In this document: positions 17,593-27,001 of the stretch, piece after piece
Layout: each line of letters starts with the position of its first letter
How positions within the stretch are numbered: position 1 is the stretch's first letter
Origin: Aureliella sp046290675
GTDB lineage: Bacteria > Planctomycetota > Planctomycetia > Pirellulales > Pirellulaceae
DNA length: 64,000 bases
Direction: 5' to 3'
Assembly (NCBI GenBank): GCA_046290675.1
Contig: JBKAHA010000001.1
Coordinates: 496,001-560,000 of the forward strand
Position numbers and translations under genes: made by a program
The notes under the pieces: model-generated
What the model was told of the DNA's origin: nothing
The model's input: only the letters and a program-made list of their open reading frames with translations
The model's database searches: none

Positions 17593-19254
17593 ATGCCATC
17601 CGTTCCATCTCGCGCTATCGTGATTTTCATAGCAGCTTGTTTGTCGCAAGCTGGACCACTTGTCCTTGGACAAGAATCCGACCTTGCCCAAGGTCAAAGC
17701 AATGAGATGGCGGCAGCTTCCGATTCACAGAGCGATCCGTCCAATCCTGAGAGCGACTCGTTAATTGATGCTTCTCAACCGATGCCCGACGAAGAGAGTG
17801 AAGCGGCGTCACTAACCCCGGAAGGGATCACGATCTACACGCCTGGATCGGATGGCGAGAAGAATTCGGCAACAGAAGAAGCGAAGGAACCGTTCTTCAA
17901 AAATGACGCCGTGATCTTGGGGATACTGCTCACGATATTGGGATTCGTATTCTGGAGCTGCAACTCAGACTTCGGCCCATTCAAGCTTTTCTACCGCTTC
18001 GTACCGATGTTGCTGATGTGCTATTTCTTGCCTTCTCTACTGACGCTATTTGGTCTCGTTGACCATCACGAATCCAACCTCTACTACGTGGCGACACGTT
18101 ATCTACTTCCGGCCAGCCTTGTCTTACTGACGCTCAGCATCGATCTCACGGAAGTGATTCGTCTTGGGCCGAAGGCCTTGATCATGTTTTTGACCGGTAC
18201 GGTGGGCGTCGTGTTAGGCGGACCACTTGCCGTATTGATTGTCTCCTGGATCTCGCCAGCGACCATCGGTGTCGACGGCCCGACGGCCGTTTGGCGGGGC
18301 CTGAGCACAGTAGCTGGCAGCTGGATTGGTGGCGGTGCGAATCAAGCCGCAATGCAGGTCGTATTTATGACACCACCTCTTGATGCTACCGAAGAGATGC
18401 AAGAAAGCTTGGGCAAGCTGTATAGCGTCATGGTCGCGGTCGACGTATTGGTGGCTGAACTATGGATGGTCTTCCTACTCTTGGGCATCGGTAAAGCTAA
18501 GCAGCTCGATAGTCTATTGAAAGCCGACGCCAGTAGTATCGAACGATTGCAGAACAAAATGGAACAGTTCAGCTTGAGCGTCGCTAGGGTTCCCAGCACA
18601 AAAGACCTGATGCTGATCGGTGCGATTGGTTTCGGAGCCACTGCAGTCGCCCATTGGGGCGGTGATCAGATCTCGACGAAGGTCGATAACTTCATTGCGT
18701 CGACGACCGTGGAAGCAGCAGCTAATGCTGACGCGTCCCCCCCGCAAACGAATGACCAGGAAACCGTATATTCGTCACCGTACTCCTTCTTAAAGGACTT
18801 GGGGCTGGCCAGTTCGTTCTTCTGGATCATCGTGTTGTCCACTTCGGTCGGGGTCATACTCTCGTTTACCGGCCTAAGAAACTTGGAAGGCGCAGGTGCG
18901 TCCAAGATGGGCACCGTCTTCATTTTCATCCTGGTCGCTGTGATTGGGATGGGTATGGACTTGCGGGCTATCGTCGAATTCCCGGGCTACTTTCTAGTTG
19001 GCGGGATATGGATGCTGTTTCATGTCTTGCTAATGGTTTTTGTCGCTTGGTCGATCCGAGCTCCTTACTTTTTCATCGCTGTGGGCTCAAAAGCCAACAT
19101 CGGAGGGGCCGCGAGTGCGCCTGTCGTTGCAGCTGCTTTTCACCCCTCGCTTGCTCCGGTTGGGGTATTGCTGGCTGTTCTTGGCTATGCACTAGGTACG
19201 TATGGGGCCATGCTCTGCGCATGGTTGATGCAATTCGCGACCCCTGGAGCATGA
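17593..19254 (+). CDS. DUF819 family multi-pass membrane protein
   Basis: The 553-residue inner-membrane protein has a signal-like N-terminus (to about residue 26, LVLGQ), a 70-residue acidic, polar stretch, and then 11-12 membrane segments. The sequence fits DUF819 (YjcL-like): an opening pair VILGILLTILGFVFW and FVPMLLMCYFLPSLLTLFG, the glycine-rich VAGSWIGGGANQAAM near residue 245, and a C-terminal mirror with AVGSKANIGGAASAPVVAAAF. The two halves look like an inverted repeat, as in secondary transporters, so a transport function is likely, but no substrate is known for the family. The exported acidic N-terminal extension is longer than in typical members. Start ATG follows GAAAG. No operon partner; a repeat element lies upstream. 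Confidence 0.85.
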   Translation: MPSVPSRAIVIFIAACLSQAGPLVLGQESDLAQGQSNEMAAASDSQSDPSNPESDSLIDASQPMPDEESEAASLTPEGITIYTPGSDGEKNSATEEAKEPFFKNDAVILGILLTILGFVFWSCNSDFGPFKLFYRFVPMLLMCYFLPSLLTLFGLVDHHESNLYYVATRYLLPASLVLLTLSIDLTEVIRLGPKALIMFLTGTVGVVLGGPLAVLIVSWISPATIGVDGPTAVWRGLSTVAGSWIGGGANQAAMQVVFMTPPLDATEEMQESLGKLYSVMVAVDVLVAELWMVFLLLGIGKAKQLDSLLKADASSIERLQNKMEQFSLSVARVPSTKDLMLIGAIGFGATAVAHWGGDQISTKVDNFIASTTVEAAANADASPPQTNDQETVYSSPYSFLKDLGLASSFFWIIVLSTSVGVILSFTGLRNLEGAGASKMGTVFIFILVAVIGMGMDLRAIVEFPGYFLVGGIWMLFHVLLMVFVAWSIRAPYFFIAVGSKANIGGAASAPVVAAAFHPSLAPVGVLLAVLGYALGTYGAMLCAWLMQFATPGA

Positions 19255-19547
19255 CGATCCAGCGGCGTTCAAGACTGCCTGAGTTGCCAAATTCCCCTGC
19301 GTTGCTTGGAAACGTCTACACCAGTCGTGCCGGGTATTTTTTACTGCACCTTTGCTTCGCGTTAGGGAGTGAAACACGGTCACAAGTGACTCGCTGCGCA
19401 ACCAGTTGTCACACTTTTTTTCGTGGTTTATTCTCCTCAAACCGCATCGTAAGCTAACCTTCCTTTGGACCGGTTGGATCTTGCCTACGGCACCTTCGTA
19501 GGTTGAGAACAGATACTTCGCGCAATTTCTGCTTTGAGAATTTTGAC

Positions 19548-19931
19548 ATGAGCCAAGCCACGCTACCGACGACTCAGATTTTCCAGTCTGTGATGCAACA
19601 GCTGATGATTGAAAACCCGAATCGCCGCACTTATGACCGCGTCCCTTGGAGACAAGCCGTCAGTGTTCAAGCACTTGACGAGGATTTTGCTCCTGTCGGC
19701 GAAGAATTCAAAGCCATGTCAAGCGACATTAGCCGCAATGGTCTCGGCCTGATCTCATCGGTGAAACCGGTGTCCGATTATCTCCGCATTGAAGCACGTG
19801 AGGCAGGGCTTGCAATGCTGGCGAAAATTACCCACGCGACCGACATCGGCGATGATTTTCCTCAGTTTCTTTTAGGAACTGAACTGATTCGGGATTTCCC
19901 GGATGCTTCGGCACCGTCCGTCCAGATCTAA
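19548..19931 (+). CDS. PilZ domain protein (c-di-GMP receptor)
   Basis: A stand-alone 127-residue PilZ domain. The c-di-GMP-binding signatures are present: RRTYDR (26-31, the RxxxR element) and DISRNG (60-65, the D/NxSxxG element). Such proteins bind the second messenger and change motility, surface attachment or polysaccharide output by contacting a partner. The ATG at 19548 is preferred over an in-frame TTG at 19503, which would add a non-conserved leader. The stop codon is only 17 bases from the end of the convergent propeller gene. No cyclase or phosphodiesterase is seen in the window, so the partner is unknown. Confidence 0.85.
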   Translation: MSQATLPTTQIFQSVMQQLMIENPNRRTYDRVPWRQAVSVQALDEDFAPVGEEFKAMSSDISRNGLGLISSVKPVSDYLRIEAREAGLAMLAKITHATDIGDDFPQFLLGTELIRDFPDASAPSVQI

Positions 19932-19948
19932 TCATCGAGCAGATCGAA

Positions 19949-20929
19949 CTACCGATCACGTCCCATCGTCGCAGCGATCGGTTTTGCATTCGACGTCAAG
20001 ATCTGAGTGTTCGTTGTCGCGTTACCGAATCTCTCGAAGTCGTGAAACGACCACACAACGTTCTTCTCTCGGTCGATCTCGATCACCTGGGGATTCTCGG
20101 GCCCAGCGTGGCAGTTGCCGATGACGATGTTTCCGCTTGGAAGCACCTGCAACGTCGTTACCCACGCAAGGCGAATACCTTTGAGTTCATCTTGGCCTAG
20201 CTGCCAGACGATTTCCTTGCTGGGCGTAACCTCAACTACGGAATGCCCGTTTCCCGTCGCAATCAGGGTATTGCCATTCTGCAAACGTAGTGCCGAGAAG
20301 CACTTGTTCCCGAACGCTTCGAGCCCGTGGCCTTTCGCCTCAGGTCGGCCGAAAAACGGAACGCGATAGTTCCATTGAATCTCGCCACTGGCGTTGTACT
20401 CTGTCACTCGTCCTTGTGACTCGTGGCATACCAAATAGTTGCCAGTCTCGAGCTTCCGCACCAACCGCGTATCGGTGTGGGGATGTGGTTTTGGTACATC
20501 AAGCTCGAGCTCGTGGGTGACACTGCCTGCACGGTCGACTTCGATGATCTTGGCAATCCCGCTGATCGCCAACATGGTGGTACCGCCTTCCAATCGTTGG
20601 AATGCATGAACCTCAACCCTTTGTCCAGCGGCCCCAGGGTAGTTCTTCGCGTCATAGCTCCAAACCTGCTGTCCACTTTCGGGATCCACCTCAACAATTT
20701 GGGTCCAGTTTTCTTGGTAGAGAAGGTTCCCATTGTCCAATCGGTGCAGATCATGCAGGGGACCAATGGCTGCCTCCCACTTTGTCGCACCGTCTTCACC
20801 GATGATGGCGATCCGCTTCTTCGATGAATCCGCGGTTAGGAGAGAACGATTCTGCTCCGCAGCAGCGGCGGCAGAGGACGCGGCCAAGACGAGTAGCCCC
20901 GCAAGCAGTAACAGCTTCCGTCTCACCAT
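19949..20929 (-). CDS. Exported PQQ-like beta-propeller protein
   Basis: The 326-residue product starts with a signal peptide (VRRKLLLLAGLLVLAASSAAAAA, about 24 residues) and continues as a run of four-stranded blade units: DGATKWEAAIG, HRLDNGNLLYQENWTQIVEVDPESGQQVWSYD, LETGNYLVCHESQGRVTEYNASGEIQWNY, LQNGNTLIATGNGHSVVEVTPSKEIVWQLG and LPSGNIVIGNCHAGPENPQVIEIDREKNVVWSF. The G/N-N-x-L-I and x-V-W endings are typical of PQQ-like quinoprotein repeats without proven cofactor binding. Role: probably a periplasmic scaffold or binding protein; no catalytic residues can be named. ATG 20929 is chosen since it begins the signal peptide; the frame extends upstream to 21130. Nearly overlaps the convergent PilZ gene. 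Confidence 0.82.
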   Translation of the reverse strand: MVRRKLLLLAGLLVLAASSAAAAAEQNRSLLTADSSKKRIAIIGEDGATKWEAAIGPLHDLHRLDNGNLLYQENWTQIVEVDPESGQQVWSYDAKNYPGAAGQRVEVHAFQRLEGGTTMLAISGIAKIIEVDRAGSVTHELELDVPKPHPHTDTRLVRKLETGNYLVCHESQGRVTEYNASGEIQWNYRVPFFGRPEAKGHGLEAFGNKCFSALRLQNGNTLIATGNGHSVVEVTPSKEIVWQLGQDELKGIRLAWVTTLQVLPSGNIVIGNCHAGPENPQVIEIDREKNVVWSFHDFERFGNATTNTQILTSNAKPIAATMGRDR

Positions 20930-21353
20930 TAGTAACCGCTCAACGGACCCCAGATCGTAGCTCATCGAAAAAGCCTTGCTCACTTGAACGGATTGGTTGT
21001 GCATGATCTTCGCCTTGGATGCTGCCTGTTTGTTTCGCTTGCATGAAACGGGCTGAGAGGAAACTCCACAAGCCGCGAGGTGACACCGATTCTGACCACA
21101 TTTCTGGCCTCCGCGAGGCCAACGAACCAACGAGGCACGTTCTCACGCTAGCCGAAAGCGCCAGGCTTCAATGCAAGGCTCATGATTTTACATGGCTTTT
21201 ACAACTTGTTTGCGCTTTCGAGAACTTTCACGCCTCCATAAGGCGTTTAATCCACTATGCGGAACGGATTGGACTCAAGCGATGCGGGGACGATCCGTCT
21301 CACCAGAACAAGTTTTGCTCTCAAACGGATTCAGAGAAAAAGGACAGCGAAAA
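20930..21353. other. Divergent promoter region, no gene
   Basis: About 420 bases between the divergent propeller and VWA genes. Both frames continue into it without conserved sequence. The last bases carry AGGA nine bases before the VWA start. Nothing else is seen. Confidence 0.4.
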
Positions 21354-22724
21354 ATGACGCTCCTACGCTTACCACCCATGTTATTGGCCCTTCTTACGAT
21401 GCTGCTTGCATCCCCTGGACAGCGAACTGCTGCAAAGCAGGTACAACTTGAAGTCGCGATGGCTAACCCGACGATGTACGTCACGAAAGACAAGAAGCAG
21501 GCTAATCACTTGCGGATTGCCTTGACCGGCTTTGAAATGCCAAACCAGGCCGAGCGTCAGCCGGTCAACGTTGCGATCGTCATCGACAAATCCGGATCCA
21601 TGCAAGGTGAAAAAATCCGGCAAGCCCGCAATGCTGCCCTCGGCGCACTGGATCGCTTGGGAGACGACGACATTATCTCGATCGTGACTTACGACTCCTC
21701 CGTGGAAGTCCTCGTGCCAGCAACGAAAGCTTCCGACCGAAGTGCAATTCGCACGAAGATCCGAGGTATCTCTGCGGGCGGCAACACGGCGTTGTTTGCG
21801 GGGGTTAGCAAAGGCGCAGCCGAGCTACGCAAGTTCCTTGATGAAAAGATGGTCAATCGAGTCATCCTGCTCTCGGACGGGTTGGCCAATGTAGGTCCCT
21901 CTTCGCCTGCCGAGCTAACGCAGCTAGGTGAATCGCTCATTAAAGAGGGCATCAGCGTCTCCACAATGGGTCTAGGATTGGGCTACAACGAAGACCTCAT
22001 GAGCCAACTCGCATTGGCTAGCAGCGGCAATCACGTATTCATCGAAGAGGCTCAAAACCTAGTTCAGGTCTTTCAAAACGAGTTCGATGACGTGCTCGGA
22101 GTCGTTGCACAACAAATTAAAGTGAAAGCCAAGATCGCCGAAGGCATCCGTCCCGTAAAGGTACTCAATTCGAAAGCGGACATCACCGGCCAGAATGTGA
22201 CCATCGACCTGGGACAACTCTACTCTCGCCAAGAGCGATACTTCGTTGTGGAAGTTGAAGTTCCGTTCGGTGACATCGATTCGTCCATGCCTGTTGCCGA
22301 AGTCGCCGTTGAGTACATGAATATGACGACTGAGACGGTAGACAAGCTAACCAGTGCTGTTCAAGTGAAGTTCACCGACAAACAAGACATCGCTCAACAG
22401 GAATTGAATAGCGAAGTCTACGCGACCTGCATGATCCAAGTCGCCAATGAAACGAACAAACGTGCGACCGCTCTACGCGACGCCGGGCGTATCGCTGAAG
22501 CAGAAAAGCTGCTCCGATTCAATTCAGACTTTCTACTCAAGTCTTACCGATGTGCTCCAGTTGAAGAGCTGAAGCTCAAGAGTTCGGTGAACAGTCTCCA
22601 AGCGGACAATCTCGTCGGTTCCAGTTGGGCTGAGACACGCAAGAAAATGCGCGAACAACAAGTCGCAGACCAAATTCAGCAGCGTTACTCAGGTGAGGGC
22701 TCCAAGGCGAAACAGAAGAGATAG
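21354..22724 (+). CDS. Exported VWA domain protein
   Basis: The 456-residue protein has a signal peptide (about 1-25, LLRLPPMLLALLTMLLASPG) and a von Willebrand factor A domain from about residue 70 to 250. The metal-ion-dependent adhesion site is intact: D78-x-S80-x-S82 (DKSGSM), the threonine in GGNTALF and an aspartate in LLSDGLANVG. After it follow a beta-sandwich-like stretch and a helical tail (ATALRDAGRIAEAEKLL) ending basic. The layout is like TadC/YfbK-type VWA proteins that bind ligands with a divalent metal at the cell surface. Start ATG 21354 has AGGA nine bases upstream. The next gene, 179 bases on, is also a VWA protein, so they may be co-expressed. Ligand unknown. Confidence 0.88.
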   Translation: MTLLRLPPMLLALLTMLLASPGQRTAAKQVQLEVAMANPTMYVTKDKKQANHLRIALTGFEMPNQAERQPVNVAIVIDKSGSMQGEKIRQARNAALGALDRLGDDDIISIVTYDSSVEVLVPATKASDRSAIRTKIRGISAGGNTALFAGVSKGAAELRKFLDEKMVNRVILLSDGLANVGPSSPAELTQLGESLIKEGISVSTMGLGLGYNEDLMSQLALASSGNHVFIEEAQNLVQVFQNEFDDVLGVVAQQIKVKAKIAEGIRPVKVLNSKADITGQNVTIDLGQLYSRQERYFVVEVEVPFGDIDSSMPVAEVAVEYMNMTTETVDKLTSAVQVKFTDKQDIAQQELNSEVYATCMIQVANETNKRATALRDAGRIAEAEKLLRFNSDFLLKSYRCAPVEELKLKSSVNSLQADNLVGSSWAETRKKMREQQVADQIQQRYSGEGSKAKQKR

Positions 22725-22903
22725 TCGGGACGCCCTACAGTCAGGCGACCGCCTCGTTTCGCGTTCGCCTGACGTACTCATTCGTCGATCCGACTCTCGC
22801 GGCCACCTTAGAAAGCCAAACCGAACAACTACCTGGCACGTTCGGAATCAAGGCGTATCAATTAGGCACCAACCAGAAGAAATCCAACACACAGGCTGAA
22901 ACA

Positions 22904-24229
22904 ATGAATAGCGCTAGAGCCTCCCACAAGAAAATCAATCTCACATCGAAGAGCTGCCGTCGAAACCGCATGCGGTTCGTGCGTCGCGCGATCTGCGGAG
23001 TCGCGTTGGTCGGTATGACTTGCAACTCGCACGGAATTCGCGGACAGGAACCCGAGCCAGAAGAAACTCGACCTCCAGAGTGGATTTCGCTCGAAAAGCT
23101 TCAAAAAGTCGCTCAGAAAGAAAACCAAAGTCAACCCACCGAAGCAGAAACGCCAGCTGCTACAGTTCCAGCTCGCAAACAGATCGAAGTCTGCTTTGTT
23201 CTCGACACGACCGGTTCCATGGTGGGTCTCATCCAAGGCGCAAAAGATAAGATCTGGTCGATTGCCAATGAAATGCTGGAAGCAGAGGAAGTCCCTGAAA
23301 TTAAGTTCTCCCTCATTGGATACCGCGACCGTGGGGACGACTATGTCACTAAGATCACGACTCTCACGTCTGACCTGGACCAGGTTTACACTGAACTCAC
23401 CGCATTCCAAGCAGACGGTGGTCAAGATCGTCCCGAGTCGGTGAACCAAGCTCTTTTTGAAGCGGTCCACAAAATCAAATGGAGTGACGATGAGGACACT
23501 CTCAAGATCGTGTTTCTAGTCGGTGATGCACCTCCGCATATGGACTACGATGATGACATTCATTACCCAGAAACCTGCAAGAAAGCAGTCGCCAGCGGCA
23601 TCATTGTCAACACGATCCAGTGCGGCAACGACCAAACGACTACGGGAATATGGAACCGAATTGCCAAAGCCGGCAACGGTGAGTACGCCGCCATCGAACA
23701 ATCCGGCGGAACTCAGCAAATCTCAACTCCTTTTGATCAGGAGATCGCTCGTTACAACGTCCAGCTAAACAGCACGGTCTGCGGCTACGGAAACACAGCC
23801 ATCCAGGCCAACGTACTTTCGAAGCTCAAGTGCAACGAAGAGTCCAAGGCGGAGTCCATTGCCGACCGAGCTGGCTATTTTTGGCTACAGCGCAACATCA
23901 GCGGGGCCGGGGCCACCAACAACCAAGTTGTGAGCGGCAATAACGATCTCGTCGAGATGCTGATGGATGGCAAGATTGAACTGGGCGACATCGACGAAAG
24001 CAAACTGCCCGATTCATTCAAAGAACTCGATGCCAAGGAGCGAGAGGCGAAGTTAGCCAAGATGATCGAAGATCGAAAGAAGGCGATGGCCAAGCTGGAC
24101 GAGCTGGTCGCAAAACGCAAACGCTACATTGCCGACGCGAAAGCCGATTTGCCCCAAGACGGCTTCGACGCCGAGATCAAATCGATCATCCGTGAGCAAG
24201 CTGGCGACAAAGGTATTCGCTACCGGTAG
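22904..24229 (+). CDS. Second exported VWA domain protein
   Basis: The 441-residue product has a basic N-terminus and a hydrophobic export segment near 26-48 (VRRAICGVALVGMTCNSHGIRG), then a linker rich in Glu and Pro, then a VWA domain from about residue 94. The metal site is D101-x-T103-x-S105 (DTTGSM), and DGGQDRPESVNQAL and LVGDAPPHMDY give the other ligands. The C-terminal 100 residues are charged and helical (KLAKMIEDRKKAMAKLDELVAKRKR), likely a coiled coil. It is only distantly similar to the upstream VWA protein, so the pair is not a recent duplication. Role is inferred as metal-dependent protein binding on the outside of the inner membrane. Confidence 0.87.
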   Translation: MNSARASHKKINLTSKSCRRNRMRFVRRAICGVALVGMTCNSHGIRGQEPEPEETRPPEWISLEKLQKVAQKENQSQPTEAETPAATVPARKQIEVCFVLDTTGSMVGLIQGAKDKIWSIANEMLEAEEVPEIKFSLIGYRDRGDDYVTKITTLTSDLDQVYTELTAFQADGGQDRPESVNQALFEAVHKIKWSDDEDTLKIVFLVGDAPPHMDYDDDIHYPETCKKAVASGIIVNTIQCGNDQTTTGIWNRIAKAGNGEYAAIEQSGGTQQISTPFDQEIARYNVQLNSTVCGYGNTAIQANVLSKLKCNEESKAESIADRAGYFWLQRNISGAGATNNQVVSGNNDLVEMLMDGKIELGDIDESKLPDSFKELDAKEREAKLAKMIEDRKKAMAKLDELVAKRKRYIADAKADLPQDGFDAEIKSIIREQAGDKGIRYR

Positions 24230-24241
24230 CCACCCAAATCC

Positions 24242-24317
24242 TTAGTGAGCTTCGAACTCGTTGGTGAGCTTCGAACTCGTTGGTGAGCTTCGAACTCCTT
24301 GGTGAGCGTCAAACTCT
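24242..24317. repeat. Tandem 19-bp repeat, four copies
   Basis: Four head-to-tail copies of TTGGTGAGCTTCGAACTCG begin at 24242, 24261, 24280 and 24299. Copy 1 has one change (TTAGTG), copy 3 one at its end, copy 4 four. Copy identity falls toward the right. The array begins 12 bases after the stop of the VWA gene and ends before the terminator hairpin. Confidence 0.9.
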
Positions 24318-24335
24318 TTGATTCGTAACCGCGCA

Positions 24336-24375
24336 AAAAAACACCGCTTTCGATCACTCGGAAGCGGTGTTTTCG
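24336..24375. terminator. Bidirectional intrinsic terminator
   Basis: Perfect 12-bp stem AAAACACCGCTT (24338-24349) with AAGCGGTGTTTT (24362-24373), 12-base loop. On the minus strand the stem runs into seven T residues, and on the plus strand into TTTT. It sits between the convergent VWA and TPR genes and can serve both. Confidence 0.9.
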
Positions 24376-24496
24376 ATTGCATCGTTTCAGTCTCTGACCG
24401 CCAGATCGCAGTCGCACCATTCGCGTACTTTGTGCTCACTACACGGGCCGCCACAACAAGCCCCCCGTCAAATAAGGACAAAGACGGAGGCTTTGC

Positions 24497-26185
24497 CTAG
24501 GTGTCAATCACGTCAGTAGAGGAGGCTACTGGACTGTTATTCTCTGGCGTCTCTTGCTCTTCACGCCAAGGTCGTTCTTCTTCGTACGCCTCCAGTTCGA
24601 GACGCAACTGATCGAGCTGCTCATTCTCCGTCTCTTCGCCAACCTCCACGGCCATCTTCGACCAACGGCGAGCATTCTTAAAATCACCGACTTCCGCGTA
24701 GCCCGCTGCAAGGGTGCTGAGAATGTGCGGAGCTTCGTAGTCAGTGACTTCACATGCACGCAACCCCAGCTCCACAGAACGCTCGCCGTTTCGAAGCTCG
24801 TCGTTCGGCGAAGTCGCCAGGACCCAGGCCAAATTGTTCAACGCGCCGCTGTAATCGTTCTCTACGAATTCGCGAGTGTCATCATCTTCTTCCATCGATT
24901 CGAGCTGTCGTTCCAAAATCCGAATCGCATTCTCGAAATCGTCCACAGCTTCCTTATGATCGCCGATCGCCAGCTTGGCATCACCGCTCAATCGCAACGC
25001 TCGATACTCGTCGGGATTTCGACGTACAAGTTCATCCAACAAACGAATCGCTTTTCGTGGACGATCATCCATTTGGTAGTAAGAAGCCAGCTGGATGACC
25101 CAGCTTGAGTTGCTCGGCTGGAATCGAACCAGCGTCTCCATGTCGCTGATTGCAGCGGAGTAACGCTCCTGGCGAGCCGCAATCAGACTCCGGTACAAAA
25201 TTCCTTGAACCGAATCTGGTTGCAGCAACAATGCGTCGCTTACATCACGGTTGGCTTGGTCGACATCGTTCAGATCGTAGTGAATTTGGCCACGAAGAAT
25301 TAGCGACTGAACATCCCTCGAATTCAGCTCAATCGCTTTGTCCAAGTCTCCGAGTGCTTTTTCGTCTTCCTGCACACCCAAATAGACGCGGGCACGCACA
25401 CGATGGTACATGCCTTCCTCAGGGTTTTCTTCGATTCGTTGCGTTAGTTTGGCAATCGCATCGTCCGTTCGCTTCAACCGGACCAGCGAATCGACCGCGG
25501 CGCCAAAGGCTTCGATATTGTCGTCGTTCTGTTCGAGCAAAAACTCAGCGTCTTCGAGCGTCTTGTCAAACGCTTCCATCTGATTTTGCAGCATCATTTT
25601 CGCTCGCCATGCTGCCGCGTTATCAGGATTAGACTCAACGGCCTTTTGCAGTTCCTCAAGCCGTGCGTCGTTGTTGTCTTTCGTCATCGCGCTTAAAACG
25701 TAAGCCTCAGACAACTTGTTGGGTTGGCCGGCCAAACGCGCAATTGCTTTCTCGACGAGGTCTGGAATACTAGCTCGATCACCTCCAGGCAGTGCTTCCA
25801 TCTGGGCCAAAAGAACGTACGCGTCCGCCGTATCGGGATCATTTTTGATGACCTTTTTCAGATCATCCACGATGTTGCCCCGAAGCCTCCGTACCGCATT
25901 TGCGTTCGATTGCTGACGAATTGCCTGCGCCAACATCTGTGCCCGCTGCATGGCGCACCCAGCTAACAACCGCTTCGCAATGTCGGTATTGTCTTCGTCC
26001 AAGCCAGCTTCCATGGCTTGCTCGCACAATTCAATGACCTTTCCAAGGTCACGCGGAGATTGGGCCTCAATGCGTTTGTCAGTAGCCTCATCCAGCTTGC
26101 TCTGCCCTTCGTTCTGTCCGAGCGCAATGGCTGGCAAACAAGCAAGCAGTAAGGCCAATGGTAGGGTTTTATTCAAAAGACTCAT
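24497..26185 (-). CDS. Exported TPR-repeat protein
   Basis: The 562-residue product has a signal peptide (about 1-23, LLNKTLPLALLLACLPAIALG) and then tetratricopeptide repeats over most of its length. Clear units include DPDTADAYVLLAQMEAL, NPDNAAAWRAKMMLQNQMEAFDKTLE, DVQSLILRGQIHYDLNDVDQA, PDEYRALRLSGDAKLAIGDHKEAVDDFENAI and EAPHILSTLAAGYAEVGDFKNARRW. TPR arrays form a superhelical binding surface for other proteins, so this is probably an assembly factor of the periplasm. It ends with a highly acidic stretch. Start ATG has GGAG six bases upstream. Terminator hairpin lies 120 bases downstream. No partner is obvious. Confidence 0.9.
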   Translation of the reverse strand: MSLLNKTLPLALLLACLPAIALGQNEGQSKLDEATDKRIEAQSPRDLGKVIELCEQAMEAGLDEDNTDIAKRLLAGCAMQRAQMLAQAIRQQSNANAVRRLRGNIVDDLKKVIKNDPDTADAYVLLAQMEALPGGDRASIPDLVEKAIARLAGQPNKLSEAYVLSAMTKDNNDARLEELQKAVESNPDNAAAWRAKMMLQNQMEAFDKTLEDAEFLLEQNDDNIEAFGAAVDSLVRLKRTDDAIAKLTQRIEENPEEGMYHRVRARVYLGVQEDEKALGDLDKAIELNSRDVQSLILRGQIHYDLNDVDQANRDVSDALLLQPDSVQGILYRSLIAARQERYSAAISDMETLVRFQPSNSSWVIQLASYYQMDDRPRKAIRLLDELVRRNPDEYRALRLSGDAKLAIGDHKEAVDDFENAIRILERQLESMEEDDDTREFVENDYSGALNNLAWVLATSPNDELRNGERSVELGLRACEVTDYEAPHILSTLAAGYAEVGDFKNARRWSKMAVEVGEETENEQLDQLRLELEAYEEERPWREEQETPENNSPVASSTDVIDT

Positions 26186-27001
26186 TTGAATCTCCGATTG
26201 ATGACGGAATATTGCTCACTCACGAAGTCATTTCGTGACGCAAAACTTGGTTCGTTAATGGAAAGTCCCACTACATCGCGAGAGGAAGTAAACGCGACAC
26301 GTCGGCGACTTTTGCTGCTCCAACCACACCCTAGAAGACCGAGGTGCCTCGGACCATCCCATGGCTTTGGCGGGCATCGCAATCTGGTGGGTAGGAATAC
26401 CTGCAGCTGCATTGTAGCGGTTGGTCACGGCCAAAGATGCGCGAGCCCGAAGCTCCTTCGTCAAGACGTCCACATTGAACGTTGCCCATCGAACACGATG
26501 CCGGAAATCCCAAATTCTGGGTCTCCTGGAGTCGCGTGGCTGAACTGCAAAAACCTCCGACTGTCGACAGTTCCACCTTCCCACCGTCATCCGAGCTGCT
26601 TCAGCATGCATCGCCGACTTTTTTACTTACGAGTTTTCTGTATCAAAGGTTGCCTTAACGAGCAATCTGTTTCCAATCTCCCAGTTGACGGCGTCATCTG
26701 TAGTTTGAAACAGGACGAGGGTTAAGGACGTTACATTGATTCCCAGCAGCCGGATCGGGGCAGCAGAAACGACTTTAATCTGGGCCTTAGATGGTTACCT
26801 TCGGGACAATGTGATGTCGGTACGACCTGGGTTTCCGTTCTCTCAAGAACAGCCTCATCAATAGCTTGGATTGATGTCAGTGGGAATCGTCGAAAATCAA
26901 CTTGCAATCAGCACAAATGATGCTCCAATACACCCCACAAGAGCGGTTTTCTGCTACGGCAGTAACGGGGTCTAACGGCCTCACGATTGGAGCTGACTAG
27001 G
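26186..27001. other. Long gene-free spacer
   Basis: About 815 bases between divergent genes, the longest gap in the window. Overlapping open frames on both strands (plus 26186-26725, minus 26255-26611) are rich in Arg, Pro, Ser and Cys and match no family I know, so I do not call them genes. Decay of an older gene is possible but unproven. Confidence 0.4.

Noticed and set aside
25105..25140. tRNA T-arm-like sequence TGGAATCGAACCAGCG
   Set aside because: It lies inside the TPR gene in frame, and no acceptor, D or anticodon arms could be built around it.
26186..26725. 179-residue plus-strand open frame
   Set aside because: Composition is Arg/Pro/Ser/Cys-rich, no known motif, and other frames on both strands are open over the same stretch.
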